A stretch of DNA of 64,000 nt from Diphasiastrum complanatum (Eukaryota > Streptophyta > Lycopodiopsida > Lycopodiales > Lycopodiaceae), in the NCBI GenBank assembly GCA_029204225.1, contig CM055112.1, forward strand, positions 42,301,176 through 42,365,175, in the 5' to 3' direction. This document shows, in pieces, positions 23,220 to 33,628 of this stretch; position 1 is the first letter of the stretch; each line of letters begins with the position of its first letter. The notes beneath the pieces were generated by a model. The model was not told the DNA's origin, made no database searches, and saw nothing but the letters and a program-made list of their open reading frames with translations. Position numbers and translations under genes: made by a program.

Positions 23220-24089
23220 GTTGGATTGTTTCGCCAATATCTTTCCTGCATAAAACTAATAGAAAGTGAGTTACAATTAGTACAAAGATTGTATTAGAAA
23301 GTTTTGATTGAAACTATTCATAAATAATCGAGTGTTTACAGTTACTTACGAGTTTACCATTGAAAATGAATCTGAAGTCTGAAAGTACATCATCTTGTAG
23401 GAGCAATAGTTCCCGCCTGATGTAATTTAGACTCCAATCTTCTTCCACCTCAATACATGTGAAAATGGCATCATTGTATATAATTTCAATATTTTTTTGT
23501 TATGAATGTCCACTGGCTTCCCAGTCTTGATCGAGTGGCACCCATTTACCGTTATTTTTTTTCCATCTTTGATAATGGAAGCATAAGCTCAACATTTGTT
23601 TTTCAATTTGATAATGGAAGCACATGGAAGACATTTTAATTCTGCATTTTATTTATCCATCTGATCTTTTGTCCCAGCCTTCATCCATAAGTTCAGATAA
23701 TAAACTATCTGATAGATTTTTGCATACAAACATCGTTGGAGTTTTATGTACATTGACACTTGAAAAGAAATCCACAAATATATTCAAGGAAATAAACCAA
23801 CTAAATCTGACTGTTTTTGATCCCGTGCTTATCTTTAATATATTTTTACATCATTATATATCTTGCAACGAAATAATTCTGAAACTACAACATCTGGTGC
23901 AATCCATTCATTACTTTCAAAACTAGGTAATGGAATTGGGACTATTTGTCCAAAATCTCCTTTTGTATCAGGAATGTACATTGATTCATTAAAAAAGATC
24001 CCACTTTCAGCTAGATCTTTTGCAGTTCTACCTCGATATTGCAACTTTCCAATATCAGTGTGAATAACATTTAACACATCTACTAGAGA
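23220..24089 (-). other. Unassigned coding-like block, minus strand
   Basis: A minus-strand frame, 24101-23835, reads KLQYRGRTAKDLAESGIFFN and SMYIPDTKGDFGQIVPIPLP. It is followed after a frame change by VRFSWFISLNIFVDFFSSVN and SLLSELMDEGWDKRSDG. Further left, RRELLLLQDDVLSDF and IFNGKL end at a good splice donor (CTC-GTAAGT, near 23350). A candidate acceptor (TATGCAG, near 23247) lies downstream. The composition is protein-like over about 700 bp, but I do not recognise the family. It may be a captured host-gene or transposon fragment with one intron. It is cut at 24089 by a copia-A LTR. Confidence 0.35.
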
Positions 24090-24361
24090 ATGTTTGATCA
24101 CATTCTATTAGAGTTTGCATCTCATTTTGTGTGTAGATGCTGACTTTTCTACATTGGCAAGATTGGTGAAGTAGCTTCTTTGGTAACCAAATATCTTTAG
24201 ATGATTTGGATCTAAATTGGTCCCAAATCTTTCACATGGTATCAAAGCTTGTGTTTGAGGTTATGAAGGAGGAAATCATATCTATCAATGATTTGGTGAA
24301 GGTATCAAGATTAGAGCATGCTAGAGAGGATTCTACACCAAAATCGAGTTTGTTGCATTTG
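24090..24361 (+). repeat. Copia-A LTR end, PBS and leader start (left half of split element)
   Basis: Matches 33990-34257: the last part of the copia-A LTR (ending ATCTTTCACA), the primer site TGGTATCAAAGC, then the leader. Similarity stops at the TSD of the nested element (24357-24361, ATTTG) and resumes at 27927. Confidence 0.8.
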
Positions 24362-24495
24362 TGTGAAAGTATTGTGCTTTAGGACCATAAATGGATCTAC
24401 AAAAGATCCACAAGAGTGATTGGATGCTTGCTTAACAATCTATCAAAAAACTGGACACAAAAAAATTCATCTAGATTGGCAATTTGACAAACAAC

Positions 24496-24835
24496 AAGCA
24501 TTAACAATCAAAAGCATTGATCAACCATGAAATCCGAATCCACATGTGTGTACTATAGGCTATAGTACGGCCTTCTACATGAGAAACAAGTAGAAATTGA
24601 TTTGGTTTCATTTGGATCACAAAAACTTAATGTACATAGTGAACTAGCTTGAGATTGCCAATGAGCTCCAAAAATTTCTATCTTCTCACTATGGGAGCTT
24701 GGAATACATAGCAAATTCGACTTCCTTCTTGAAGTTAGGTGGATTTCCAACATGTAATAAGGAAGTTAACTCACTCTTCTTGCCCTAAAATGAAACCCTA
24801 GCCTAGATCCTAGAGTTATGCTTGGTAGGTAGCTA
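24496..24835 (-). repeat. Copia-B LTR segment, left copy
   Basis: About 340 bp repeated directly at 27374-27711 with roughly 95 percent identity by eye. Sharing starts at CAAGCATTAACAATCAAAAG and ends at GGTAGGTAGCTA. Left of this the two copies do not align clearly. Right of it this copy jumps straight into pol linker, so part of the LTR was lost. Confidence 0.75.
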
Positions 24836-24894
24836 TTTGAGGCTACATACTTGCTTATGGATATAAGTGTCCTTCAAGGATGTTTCACTTATTC

Positions 24895-25423
24895 TCATAA
24901 GAAGTCTACAATTTGTCTCTCAAAAAAAAAAACACATTTTTCAAAACAATGAGTGATTAACTCATTCTTGCTCTTCCAAAATCCGAGAGCACTCATTTGA
25001 TCAAACAACCAATTTACTCTTGATTGGTTCATAACAATTTTAAGATCACTAAGACATAAAAACTTGTTCTCAAATGAGTCATTATACATCTTATCTTCAA
25101 CTTCCTTCTTGATGAAGCCCTCAAGTTGCCTCATGTAGTTCTCATAGCATACCTCGGTTTGTCTCATGTAGATCTCATAGCAAAATGGTTCATCAATCAT
25201 TGAAGTAAGAAAAGTGTTGAAAGTGAATGGTTGAGAATCTTCGAAGCCCTTGATTACCTTTGCCAAGATAAGTGAGCCTTGAAGGCTCGACCCTGACCTT
25301 TGTCGATCTTCTTGGAGCACTTGATCTTTGAGGTGGATCCTCAAGATCTCCATCACTTTCTTGCTCCTCCTCAATCCTTGCAAGTTTATTGACACCAAGG
25401 TTGTTGATTTCACTTTCATTCAC
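24895..25423 (-). pseudogene. Copia-B linker before RT
   Basis: Minus-strand frames read NNLGVNKLARIEEEQESDGD and DPPQRSSAPRRSTKVRVEPS with RLTYLGKGNQ. This is the charged segment that lies between integrase and RT in copia polyproteins. A second frame reads further (DLKIVMNQSRVNWLFDQ), but the RT catalytic region itself is absent. Confidence 0.6.
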
Positions 25424-25463
25424 ACAAGATACTAGATGGATCCAATCTCTCTTGTATAAACAT

Positions 25464-25919
25464 CTATGAATGTTTCATGCATCTTATCTTCACTACTTGG
25501 TACATGAGAAAAAGAGTGTACATTTGAATGAATGATTTCCTCTTTTGCCATAGCAATTTTAGCATCCAACTTAAGCAAACTACTTGTTTAACACCATTTG
25601 CTATGCAAATATCATTCTTCATGATGGAACAAACTCCATGCTTAAAGTGAACATCTAAACCATCATCCATTAGTTTTCCAACACTAAACAAGCTCTTGGT
25701 AATTGATGGTACAAAAAGGACATTGTCTAGATCCATCCTTTTGCTAGATCCTAGACTTAATGAGATGGTACCAATACCATATATCTTACATTCTTGATCA
25801 TTTGCTAAAGAAACAAATTTATTAGCACCATTGAAAGAGTGTAAGGTTGAGAATTTGTCCTTTTGGAAAGTCATGTGGGAGCTAGCCCCACTACCATTGC
25901 TCTTAGCCTCTTGTAGCAT
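25464..25919 (-). pseudogene. Copia-B protease and pre-integrase part
   Basis: Protease start SGASSHMTFQKDKFSTLHSF (first Asp codon altered to Gly: NGSGAS for expected D-S-G-A-S), then GIGTISLSLGSSKRMDLDNV, VPSITKSLFSVGKLMDDGLD and KHGVCSIMKNDICIANG. The equivalent in the other copia-B element is at 62570-62720. Confidence 0.8.
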
Positions 25920-26082
25920 TCAGATGCATAATGCGCCTTCTTTCCACAAAGAAGCATTTTTACTTTGACTTGTCCTTTGAGCTTGATGCAACATCCTCTT
26001 ATTTGGCCTCCTTTGGATGTTTCTCCTTTCCATTGGTCTTCTATTTGCCCTTGAATGAGAAATTGGCTTTCTCATCACCATC

Positions 26083-26734
26083 CTACAAAGACAAAGAACT
26101 CATCCTAGATTTTGCATGGAGCATCCTACACTCTTCAGCCACTAATACACTGTGAAGTTTTTCTATAGTTGGCAAAGTGTCTTGGATGGCAAAACTTTGG
26201 ACCAAATTTGCAAAGTCATCTCCTAGATCATTAAGGACAATTTGTACAAGCTCAGCCAACTTTCTATTTAGATGCTTGATTCTGAATACATAATCCTGTG
26301 CACTTTCCTCACTTCTCCTCATGCTTTGCAAAATCTGATTTCTAAGCATAAGAACTCTAGAAGTGTTGCTAGATTCATAGATTGATTTAAAAGACTCCCA
26401 AGCCTCTTTAGCACTAGTACATGCTGATACTTCTCTCAACAAATCATTTCTCACATTCATCTTCACACAATGAAGTGAAAGCCTAGATCTCTTCTTGTAT
26501 CTAGCTAACTCATGTGCACCTAGTGATTCATCTTCATCTTCAATCAGAAACTCATAAAGGTCTTGGGAGCACCAAAAGTGACTCCATCCTAACCTTCCAA
26601 ATAGCATAATTTGTGAAATTCAATCTCTCACTAGCTTCTAGAAGGTATGCTCCAGCAGATCCCATCTTACGAGTGACTTCAATAGATTTGATTGACTTGA
26701 AACTCACAAATGTCTCACACTTGCAGTGTTTCAC
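26083..26734 (-). pseudogene. Copia-B gag
   Basis: Gag start MGSAGAYLLEASERLNFTNY with AIWKVRMESLL, then after a frameshift near 26570 YEFLIEDEDESLGAHELARY, LHCVKMNVRNDLLREVSACT, TSRVLMLRNQILQSMRRSEE and AIQDTLPTIEKLHSVLVAEE. Nearly identical in plan to 63262-63870. The zinc knuckle region lies near 25930-26070 in broken frames. Confidence 0.88.
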
Positions 26735-27373
26735 TCAAATTTGATTTCTAATCCAACAAACGGACTTATAATCATAGTTCTATCACTCCCTCACAAAGCT
26801 GGAATGAAGATAAGATGAAGTGAAAACTACTTTCAAACAAATCTTGCCAAGAAATGGATTTGATTGTCTCTAGAAACTCACTAAGGTCTCTCTCTTGTAG
26901 TGTTTCACTCAAATTAGATTTCTAATCAAATAAATGGAGTTATAATCTCAGTTCTAGCACTCCCTCACAAAGTCGGAATGAAGATAAGATGATGTGAAAT
27001 CTACTTACAATCAAATCTTGCCAATTTTGGCTATTTTTGGACAGTAACATGACTAAATCTCCTTCACACTTTTTGATGTACTTTCAAGACCTATAAAACA
27101 AGTTTAGAAGACCTGATTTTAGCCTAGATTAATTAGATCTCATGACCGTAAGTCAAATCTAATCAATGGCACTCAATCTTGGTAGCTTATCCTAAGATTT
27201 CCACCAAAAATTACATCAAAATCTCACAAATTGAATTTCTTTGGATCAAATGAATACCATGCATTAAATGCAGGTTTAGAGGTGCCCACACATGTGGATA
27301 GTACAGATTTGGACCCCTACCAAGTTTGGGATCAAATCTCCTTACCAAAATCAAGATTCTAGCTTGTCCTTTC
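26735..27373 (-). other. Copia-B leader, noncoding
   Basis: Sequence between gag and the right LTR segment. It contains an imperfect duplication of about 130 bp (AGTTCTAGCACTCCCTCACA type; near 26780 and 26955). A weak primer-site-like complement (AATACCA near 27254) is present but is not convincing. Confidence 0.45.
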
Positions 27374-27711
27374 AAGCATTAACAATCAAAAGCATTGACC
27401 AACATTGAAATCCAAACCCACGCGTGTGTACTACAAGCTGTAGTACGGCCTTCAACCTGAGAAACAAGTAGAAATTGATTTGGTTTCATTTGGGTCACAC
27501 AAACTCAATGTACATAGTGAACTAGCTTGAGATTGCCAATGAGCTCCAAAAATTTCTATCTTCTCACTATGGGAGCTTGGAATACATAGCAAATTTGACT
27601 TCCTTCTTGAAGTTAGGTGGATTTCCAGCATGTAATAAGGAAGTTAACTCACTCTTCTTGCCCTGAAATGAAACCCTAGATCCTAGAGTTATGCTTGGTA
27701 GGTAGCTAGTT
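27374..27711 (-). repeat. Copia-B LTR segment, right copy
   Basis: Partner of 24496-24835. Includes CACGCGTGTG followed by the inverted pair GTACTAC / GTAGTAC and CGGCC. The LTR probably continues to the element end at 27921 (TTTTTCACA). Confidence 0.75.
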
Positions 27712-27921
27712 GGTCAAATTTTCACCTTAAACTTAGGTGTAGGTCCTATAAAGTAGGAATGACCACGAAATAGACATGACCAGCTTTCTTGACTTGACCT
27801 AACCTACATTAGGAGTGGGTTTCCATGTGGCATATTGGCCTTCCATGTGTGGAAGCCAATCATACACAATATTTACAAAGTTCTACATGGCTAGATTTGC
27901 CAGAATAGGCTATTTTTCACA

Positions 27922-28660
27922 ATTTGTAGATTGGATTTTTTGTAGATCAAAACCCTATATAGGTTTATAAGCTTGATCAATTCCGATTTTGGAATTCACA
28001 TACTGGATTTGGCTGATTTTTGGATCATTGGATCAGCCTAAGTGGTGGCTAATAGATTGCATATCAAATTTTCAACATTTGCATGTAGATTTGGAATAAT
28101 CTATTTTTTTGTGATTTTGTCAAAACTCTAATTTTGATTGGATATCTAATAGTGAGGTTGTTGTACTTCATTTGAGTGTGTTTCAATCTTAGGGAGTGGC
28201 AAGAGTCATTCGATTGAGGATAGATCATAAGTTGATCAAGATTTCATGATTCTTTGTGTTGATTTTCTTGGTATAAGTGCTAGAAGAGGATTTTTGAGAT
28301 AGTTTCAAATCTTTGTGATTTCTTTTAAAAACATTTGTTGTTGTCCAAAGGAGTGCTTTGTGCATTGAAATAGGTTGAAAAAGAAGATCAGGTCATTGCT
28401 ACATGGTAACATCAAGTGGAGTCATGTTGGAAGTCAATGATAGGCTTACCTCAAGTAACTATTCATTGTGGAAAGTGAGGATGGAATCACTTCTTGAGAT
28501 GAATGATGTTTTGGATATTGTTTAGGTTTGGAGGAGAGACCAGCAACACAACAAGATCAAATGAGGTATGATAAGAGGGCCAAAAGGGCTCTACACATTA
28601 TTAAGATGAATGTTACCAATGAGCTTCTCAAGGAAGTTGGAGTTATCGATAGCAATTCTA
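27922..28660 (+). pseudogene. Copia-A leader and gag start (right half of split element)
   Basis: Resumes copia-A after the nested element. Matches 34262-34795 up to the gag start and continues past it: the frame reads SSGVMLEVNDRLTSSNYSLW, KVRMESLLEMNDVLDIV, then TAG, then RYDKRAKRALHIIKMNVTNE and LLKEVG. Gag is truncated near 28657, where it meets a block starting GGATCC with CACACGTGTG. Confidence 0.82.
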
Positions 28661-29729
28661 TGAATAGAGGATCCTTTCACACGTGTGGAAGACTTTTCAA
28701 AATAAACTAAGTCCCAACAAGCTCCTCTCCTCAGGTAGAGAGAGAAAATACCACTTTTGGGCTCATTTAGAGAGAGAAAACATTACAATCAAAATTGGCA
28801 AATCTCCAAATTGACTCAAAAGCTCATAGATCTCTCATACATTAGTGAAGGGAATGAAAGTACATATAGAAACTCATGGGGATCCCTGCTTGATTCTTAT
28901 TGGACCCCTTAAACATAGCCTCTCTAATGCTATTGGATGTGTGATGCAACATCCCTCACTTTTGATTGGACCCTTACAATACATCTCTATCTTATGTGTG
29001 GACCCTTTGACTTTTGCCACCACATAGGGTTCATCACTCATCAAACCTAAAACTGACATGTGCAACTGATCTAGCTTGAGTTACATCACAATTGAATTTT
29101 GGCCTAATCATGACAAACCATGTGTACTTGACCTATCACCTAGTGACACCAAGATGCTTGACTAGCAATCTTTATGATACCCCTAAAGTCAACATTATAA
29201 ACTAATTCTAACTATTTTACACATGTGGGAACATGCTCCACACATGTGAAATGTACTCACAAACATAAAATCATAAAACAACCAAGATAGATTTTTGACA
29301 ATTTTTCTCACACATTGTGTTATTCATTGTGTTTGTCTTTTAAGCAGGACCTTGAGGAGCTTCCCTTATAGTTTCACTGGACACAATGGCACTTGCATGC
29401 TTCTACATGACTAGGTTTTGCCTACTTTCACATTCCTTTGCAAAACAAGCTATTCTAAGACATGAATTGGCTAATGCAAATAGGCCTACTACTCACACAT
29501 GGGAACATGCTCCACACATGTGTGATTTACATATGTACATCAAAATGTAAAATCATCAAGCTAAATTTTGAATATTCTTCACACTACTACTCAAAATATA
29601 GCTTGATAAGTGTGCTAGTTCTCTCCAAATCTTAGGTAGCCAGAAATAACTAAGGTAAGATATCTAATGTGGCATCTAAATGGGTAGCATTAACTATAGC
29701 CATGATTGAATAGTGTAATTTTGAGCAAA
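28661..29729. other. LTR-like noncoding region
   Basis: No coding frame recognised. CACACGTGTG at 28678-28687 is the palindrome typical of the copia LTRs in this window, so part may be a solo or truncated LTR. A 29-bp hairpin-forming motif, CACATG-(TG)GGAACATGC-TCCACACATGTG, occurs at 29220-29248 and again at 29494-29522. Confidence 0.4.
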
Positions 29730-29966
29730 TCCATGTCCAATCTCATTGAGAATGACTACTTGAAATTTCCAATGCTGAATAAGCCATTTCTAGTGGAAGA
29801 ACTCTAAGAGCAGATTAAAATTCACTTGAATTCCATTCAATTGCTTACTGGTTCATCAAGAAACTTGTCAATTTCCCTTACTCGCTTCTAAGCAACCAAT
29901 TCACATGACTCAATTACAGATCATCTTTTTAAATTGCTGATTAAAAAGCTAAATTGATAGTCGCTC
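29730..29966 (-). repeat. Dispersed repeat R2 (copia leader), copy 1
   Basis: About 235 bp that recurs in the same orientation at 54062-54292 (shared GAATAAGCCATTTCTAGTGG and AAATTGATAGTCGCTCC). It lies just left of a primer-site complement at 30033, as expected for the leader of a minus-strand copia element. Confidence 0.65.
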
Positions 29967-30032
29967 CATCAACCTATCCAGTTCTCAGAATTCATCCAGA
30001 AATTGGCTTTAGTGTCCCAGAAACAGCCCCTC

Positions 30033-30049
30033 AACAAGGCTTTGATATT
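30033..30049 (-). other. Copia primer-site complement
   Basis: AACAAGGCTTTGATATT, the complement of AATATCAAAGCCTTGTT, resembles TGGTATCAGAGCCTTG with a few changes. The following TGTTAAG at 30051 would be the LTR edge. The coding part of this element is not present. Confidence 0.45.
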
Positions 30050-30050
30050 G

Positions 30051-30874
30051 TGTTAAGTATAAGAAAAAATTGCATACTACAAAGTAATTTAGCTGCTAAT
30101 TAGAGAGCTTAGAGAAACTGTACACAAATTGCACACACAAAACTACAAGACTCTAATTAGCTTGACAAACCAAAGAAAGTACATATATACATTTTGATTT
30201 TTGGGGGGCAATTGCACAATTATTCTAATTACGGGGCATTTTTCTCAACTCAATCTATCTATGTGTAGTTATTGTGGCACTAACACCAACTGATGAATAA
30301 ATAAATGAAAAATTGCTAACTATGACGATGCATGTCCAACATGTGATAACATAGGCTTATAATATCTAACAATATAGAGCATGTGAATAGGGTTTTTGAG
30401 ACATGTGTGATTAGTGGTAGCTCCTAGCCCCTAGTTTTGCTCCATGGAGATACATTGAGTCTTGTGGGATGTGATTTTAGCACCATTAATGGGCCCCATG
30501 TTTCATTTTTCTTTCTTGCCTAACATTGTCATGAAAGGGAGTCCACGTTGCTAATGTTGAGTGCAATCGTTTAGGTCAAAGATCTTGTTGTGCTTGTTTC
30601 TCACATCTTTCACATTGGGGAGGCAATATTGTGTAGAAAACAACAAAGGTTTGCATGCTTCAAAATTGTCTAGCTTGGTAGGGATGTTTGGAAATTAATG
30701 TGGGGTTCAGGCGTTATCTTGTACAATTTGTCACTTCAATTTCAATCGATTATTTGAGATGGAATGAATTGAATTGATTATTCATTTGTGCATATTACAA
30801 TTCATCCTTTCAACTTTAGATGATTATTCCAAATAGATTTTGGAATAGGTGGAAGAATAGCTTTTCTTATTGTC
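30051..30874. other. Possible copia LTR remnant, otherwise unassigned
   Basis: Starts TGTTAAG next to the primer-site complement, so the first few hundred bases may be LTR. The rest is AT-rich with no gene seen. There is no second copy to define edges. Confidence 0.3.
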
Positions 30875-31290
30875 TATTGATTTGTTCAATTGATTATTCC
30901 ATCAAAAGTTTGGATAAGGTTGAATAGTTTTGCAAATGCCTATTGTTTATTGATTTGTACAACCAATGATTCCATCTAGATTTTAGATTAGCTTGAATCA
31001 CTTTGCATATTGTTTATTGATTTGTGGAGTTAATTATTCCATCTAGATTCTAAATTAGGTTGGATCACTGTACCTTTTGTTTGTTGATTTGTACAATCAA
31101 ATATTCCATCTGGATTTTGGATTAAGTTGAATAAGTTTGCCTATTTTTTTATTGATTTGTACAGTCTAGTATTCCATCTAGATTCTAGTTAGGTTGAATC
31201 ACTTTCAATTGTCTCTTGTTTATTGATTTGTAAATATTACAGTTTAGTTTATTATTCAATTTGGAAGAGGTTTAATCCTTTTGCTTATGA
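30875..31290 (+). repeat. Degenerate minisatellite, 67-73 bp unit
   Basis: Six tandem units, each beginning near TATTGATTTGT at 30875, 30948, 31015, 31082, 31150 and 31221. The shared core is TATTCCATCTAGATT, then GGTTGAATCACTTTG. Spacings are 73, 67, 67, 68 and 71. The array ends about 460 bp before the TATA box of the aegerolysin gene. Confidence 0.85.
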
Positions 31291-31749
31291 ATAATATCAA
31301 TGCTCATGAAAAACCTATTCTCCATAGTAAGAAACCTACTCAATTTGATATGACATTCACCAATTGAAAACATTTTAGTGGGTTTTGAAAACCTACTGAT
31401 TTTGGCCCTTTATAGGTTTTGATCCTATCCACTCTAAATCTCTAGGTTTTCTTTAGTATACACATTTTTGAATCTATAGTGTCTTTAGTTACTTTATTTA
31501 TAAATTTTTTACTCTATATCTCATTATTAGGATAGTACTCTACATAGACTCGAACGTGTCTTGGTAACACTTGAGATTCAAAGGCCGTACTGTACTTTTC
31601 AATCAAGGGTACTCATGTTATGCAAAATTGCCCAAAAGATCAATCAAGAGGTTCTAGACCGGTTCAAATTAGTAGTCATAGGCTTACCGTAATTGTGATG
31701 GATGTTTGTTTGAATTTTTTTTTCTTGTGAGCACTGCACTGCAGGCTAT

Positions 31750-31758
31750 TATATATAT
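31750..31758 (+). promoter_or_regulatory. TATA box of aegerolysin gene
   Basis: TATATATAT lies 90 bp upstream of the ATG at 31848. This implies transcription from about 31780 and a 5'UTR near 65-70 nt. The surrounding sequence has no LTR features. Confidence 0.6.
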
Positions 31759-31847
31759 GTATTGAATCGCTGCATGGCACACACATAGAATAGCCAAACA
31801 TTCAAGTATTCAATTTTCAAAGAAGTCCTCAAGTGATCGTCATAAAC

Positions 31848-32474
31848 ATGTCTTCTACAGTTGTGGATCCTGCTGTAAAGGTAGGAAGTCGAGTCTCGAG
31901 TACTCTCCTGCTCTGACTATCAGATAACTGCAGATCATGAATCTATTCTCTTGCAAGTAACTAGTTTCTTAGCTACAGCTAGTTGACTGATATGCTTTTT
32001 GTGAGACAAACTTAATGTTTTTCTTTTTGGCATCAGGATGGATCGGAATCGGTCGCGGATCCGGAGCTGCGGGCATACAACCAGTGGGTAGCCTTCGAAA
32101 TAGCCTACCTGACTTCTAGTTCAGAATCTTTGGAAATCCGAGACGCGCGACTGGCCTGGGGCAAATGGTACCAGTATCCCGATAAGAACAAGGAAATACC
32201 TGCTCCCAACGGTACAATTATAAATCCTGGATCACCTGTGACAATCGCCTCCTGTGGCAGACAAAATGCTTCCTCGGGAACAGAGGGAAGTTTTAATCTC
32301 TATGCAAAGCCCTCGGACCGAAAAATTGCGACAGTGAGCTGGGATTGCCCGTGGTCGGGTTCCAACGTACTCAATGTAACTTCTTTAACCAACGACTATC
32401 TCGTCCAAAACTCTTCCTATACTCCTTCTGGTGAGATTGGACATATCCATATCAAGGTGGCCAAGATCGGATAG
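31848..32474 (+). CDS. Aegerolysin-family protein (two exons)
   Basis: Exon 1 is 31848-31880 (11 codons, MSSTVVDPAVK). The intron is 31881-32036 (GTAGGA...ATCAG, phase 0) and exon 2 is 32037-32474, stop TAG, giving 156 residues. Exon 2 holds no ATG and is closed upstream by TAA at 32013, so the short first exon supplies the only start. Aegerolysin (PF06355) signatures: YNQWVAFEIA (25-34), WGKWY (52-56), ASCGR and GTEGSF (82-97), VSWDCPWSGSN (111-121), GEIGHIHIKV near the end. Members are small beta-sandwich proteins without signal peptide that bind membrane lipids; some form pores with a MACPF partner. No such partner lies in the window. Length fits the family (about 130-150). The frame is intact and visibly richer in G+C than its surroundings. 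Family assignment is firm; role in this plant is unknown. Confidence 0.9.
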
Positions 32475-32480
32475 ACTCTT

Positions 32481-32698
32481 GTAAGTAGTCTTTCTCTCTC
32501 CCTCTGTCTCTCTCTCAAGAACATTACTTATTAAGGCTTGGGATTGAACATGTTCTCAAACATGGATCGGATTTGTTTTGAAGCACTTCCCAGAACGTTA
32601 CGCATGAACAGGAGAATGGACAGTGTCTAACAATCAACTATTGAATGTTTCAGGTCTTGAGCGCGATGATGAGTGAAAGCCTTATGTGTGGAAATAAA
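32481..32698 (+). other. Probable 3'UTR intron and poly(A) signal of aegerolysin gene
   Basis: Six bases after the stop comes a consensus donor (CTT-GTAAGT, 32481). A consensus acceptor (TGTTTCAG) ends at 32653 with a polypyrimidine-rich start at 32490-32515, giving a 173-nt candidate intron. AATAAA follows at 32693-32698. Splice-site quality is the only evidence. Confidence 0.5.
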
Positions 32699-33628
32699 GT
32701 TGCGTGCCTATAATAGGCCAACTCCCAGCTCACTTCTCCTAGTCAATGCAATAATACCATCCTGTGTCTTTAGAATCTCGCTTATTATACTTCACTTTCT
32801 CAATCCTCTGCTGTTTGTGTAAGTCTTTATTGAAATAACATGTATGTGCTTCATATATTTCCAAACGTGCAATCTTTCAACAATCCCGCTACAATGTCAT
32901 TTTACTCATATTTTATAAATACTTTACAATAGATAAATTATCGTCTTTGGATCTTTGGCTAGTAGCACCACAGCCCAACTTCATGCAATCAAAACCAATT
33001 TAGACTCAAATGTTAATGTAGGCGTGCATCAACGTCTTGTAAGGTGCTTTAGACAATGTGTTTGCAATCATATTGTCATTAATCAAGGCTCACATTTTTG
33101 CTATGAGAAGGACAATCATTTAGAATCTAAGATGCATCATGCAAAATAGCCACATCACACAAACTCATTTCAATTGTTGAGTCACCCAATTTTTCAATCT
33201 ATCATGAAAAATTTATGTGCAATTATCACGAATAAAATGTATGCCTTACTTTAGCCACTAGAATAAAAACTAATCACCAAGAACTAGATATATTGATTTC
33301 TACTAAGAAATAAATAAATCTGTGAACTTTTCAATCCATTTACATTAAAAAAATTTTTGAATCCATAATAATTTCTTCTCAGTTTGTCTTTTTCCAAGCT
33401 CTAAACTTGCAACATTTTAATAAAAATCATAGTGCACTCCTAGTGTCACTTTGGATGATCTATGGTGTGATCTATTGTGAATAAATTGTGAAAGATTCAA
33501 CTAGTTTCATCACATGTTGCAATATCTTCATATTTGGCATATTGAGGCCAAAACTTGTTTTAGAATTAGAGGTTGACTTTTCAAAGTTCATTAGTCTAAA
33601 TTTTATTTGAATAAACACTTTTTGAAAG
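32699..33628. other. Intergenic, nothing assigned
   Basis: AT-rich sequence between the aegerolysin gene and a copia LTR. Short open frames here are not protein-like. No repeat partner found in the window. Confidence 0.45.

Larger units (their letters stand above)
24362..27921 (-). mobile_element. Nested copia-B element, internally deleted
   Basis: Begins TGTGAAAG and ends TTTTTCACA. Flanked by ATTTG at 24357-24361 and 27922-27926. The copia-A sequence is continuous across the gap when compared with 34250-34275, which proves the insertion. Inside, on the minus strand, are gag, part of protease and pre-integrase, and the linker before RT. Integrase core, RT and RNase H are gone. Same family as 61844-64000 (shared SKGAYLLEAS-like gag start and YNAIWKVRMESL-like motif, RKYKKRSRL-type region). 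Confidence 0.8.
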
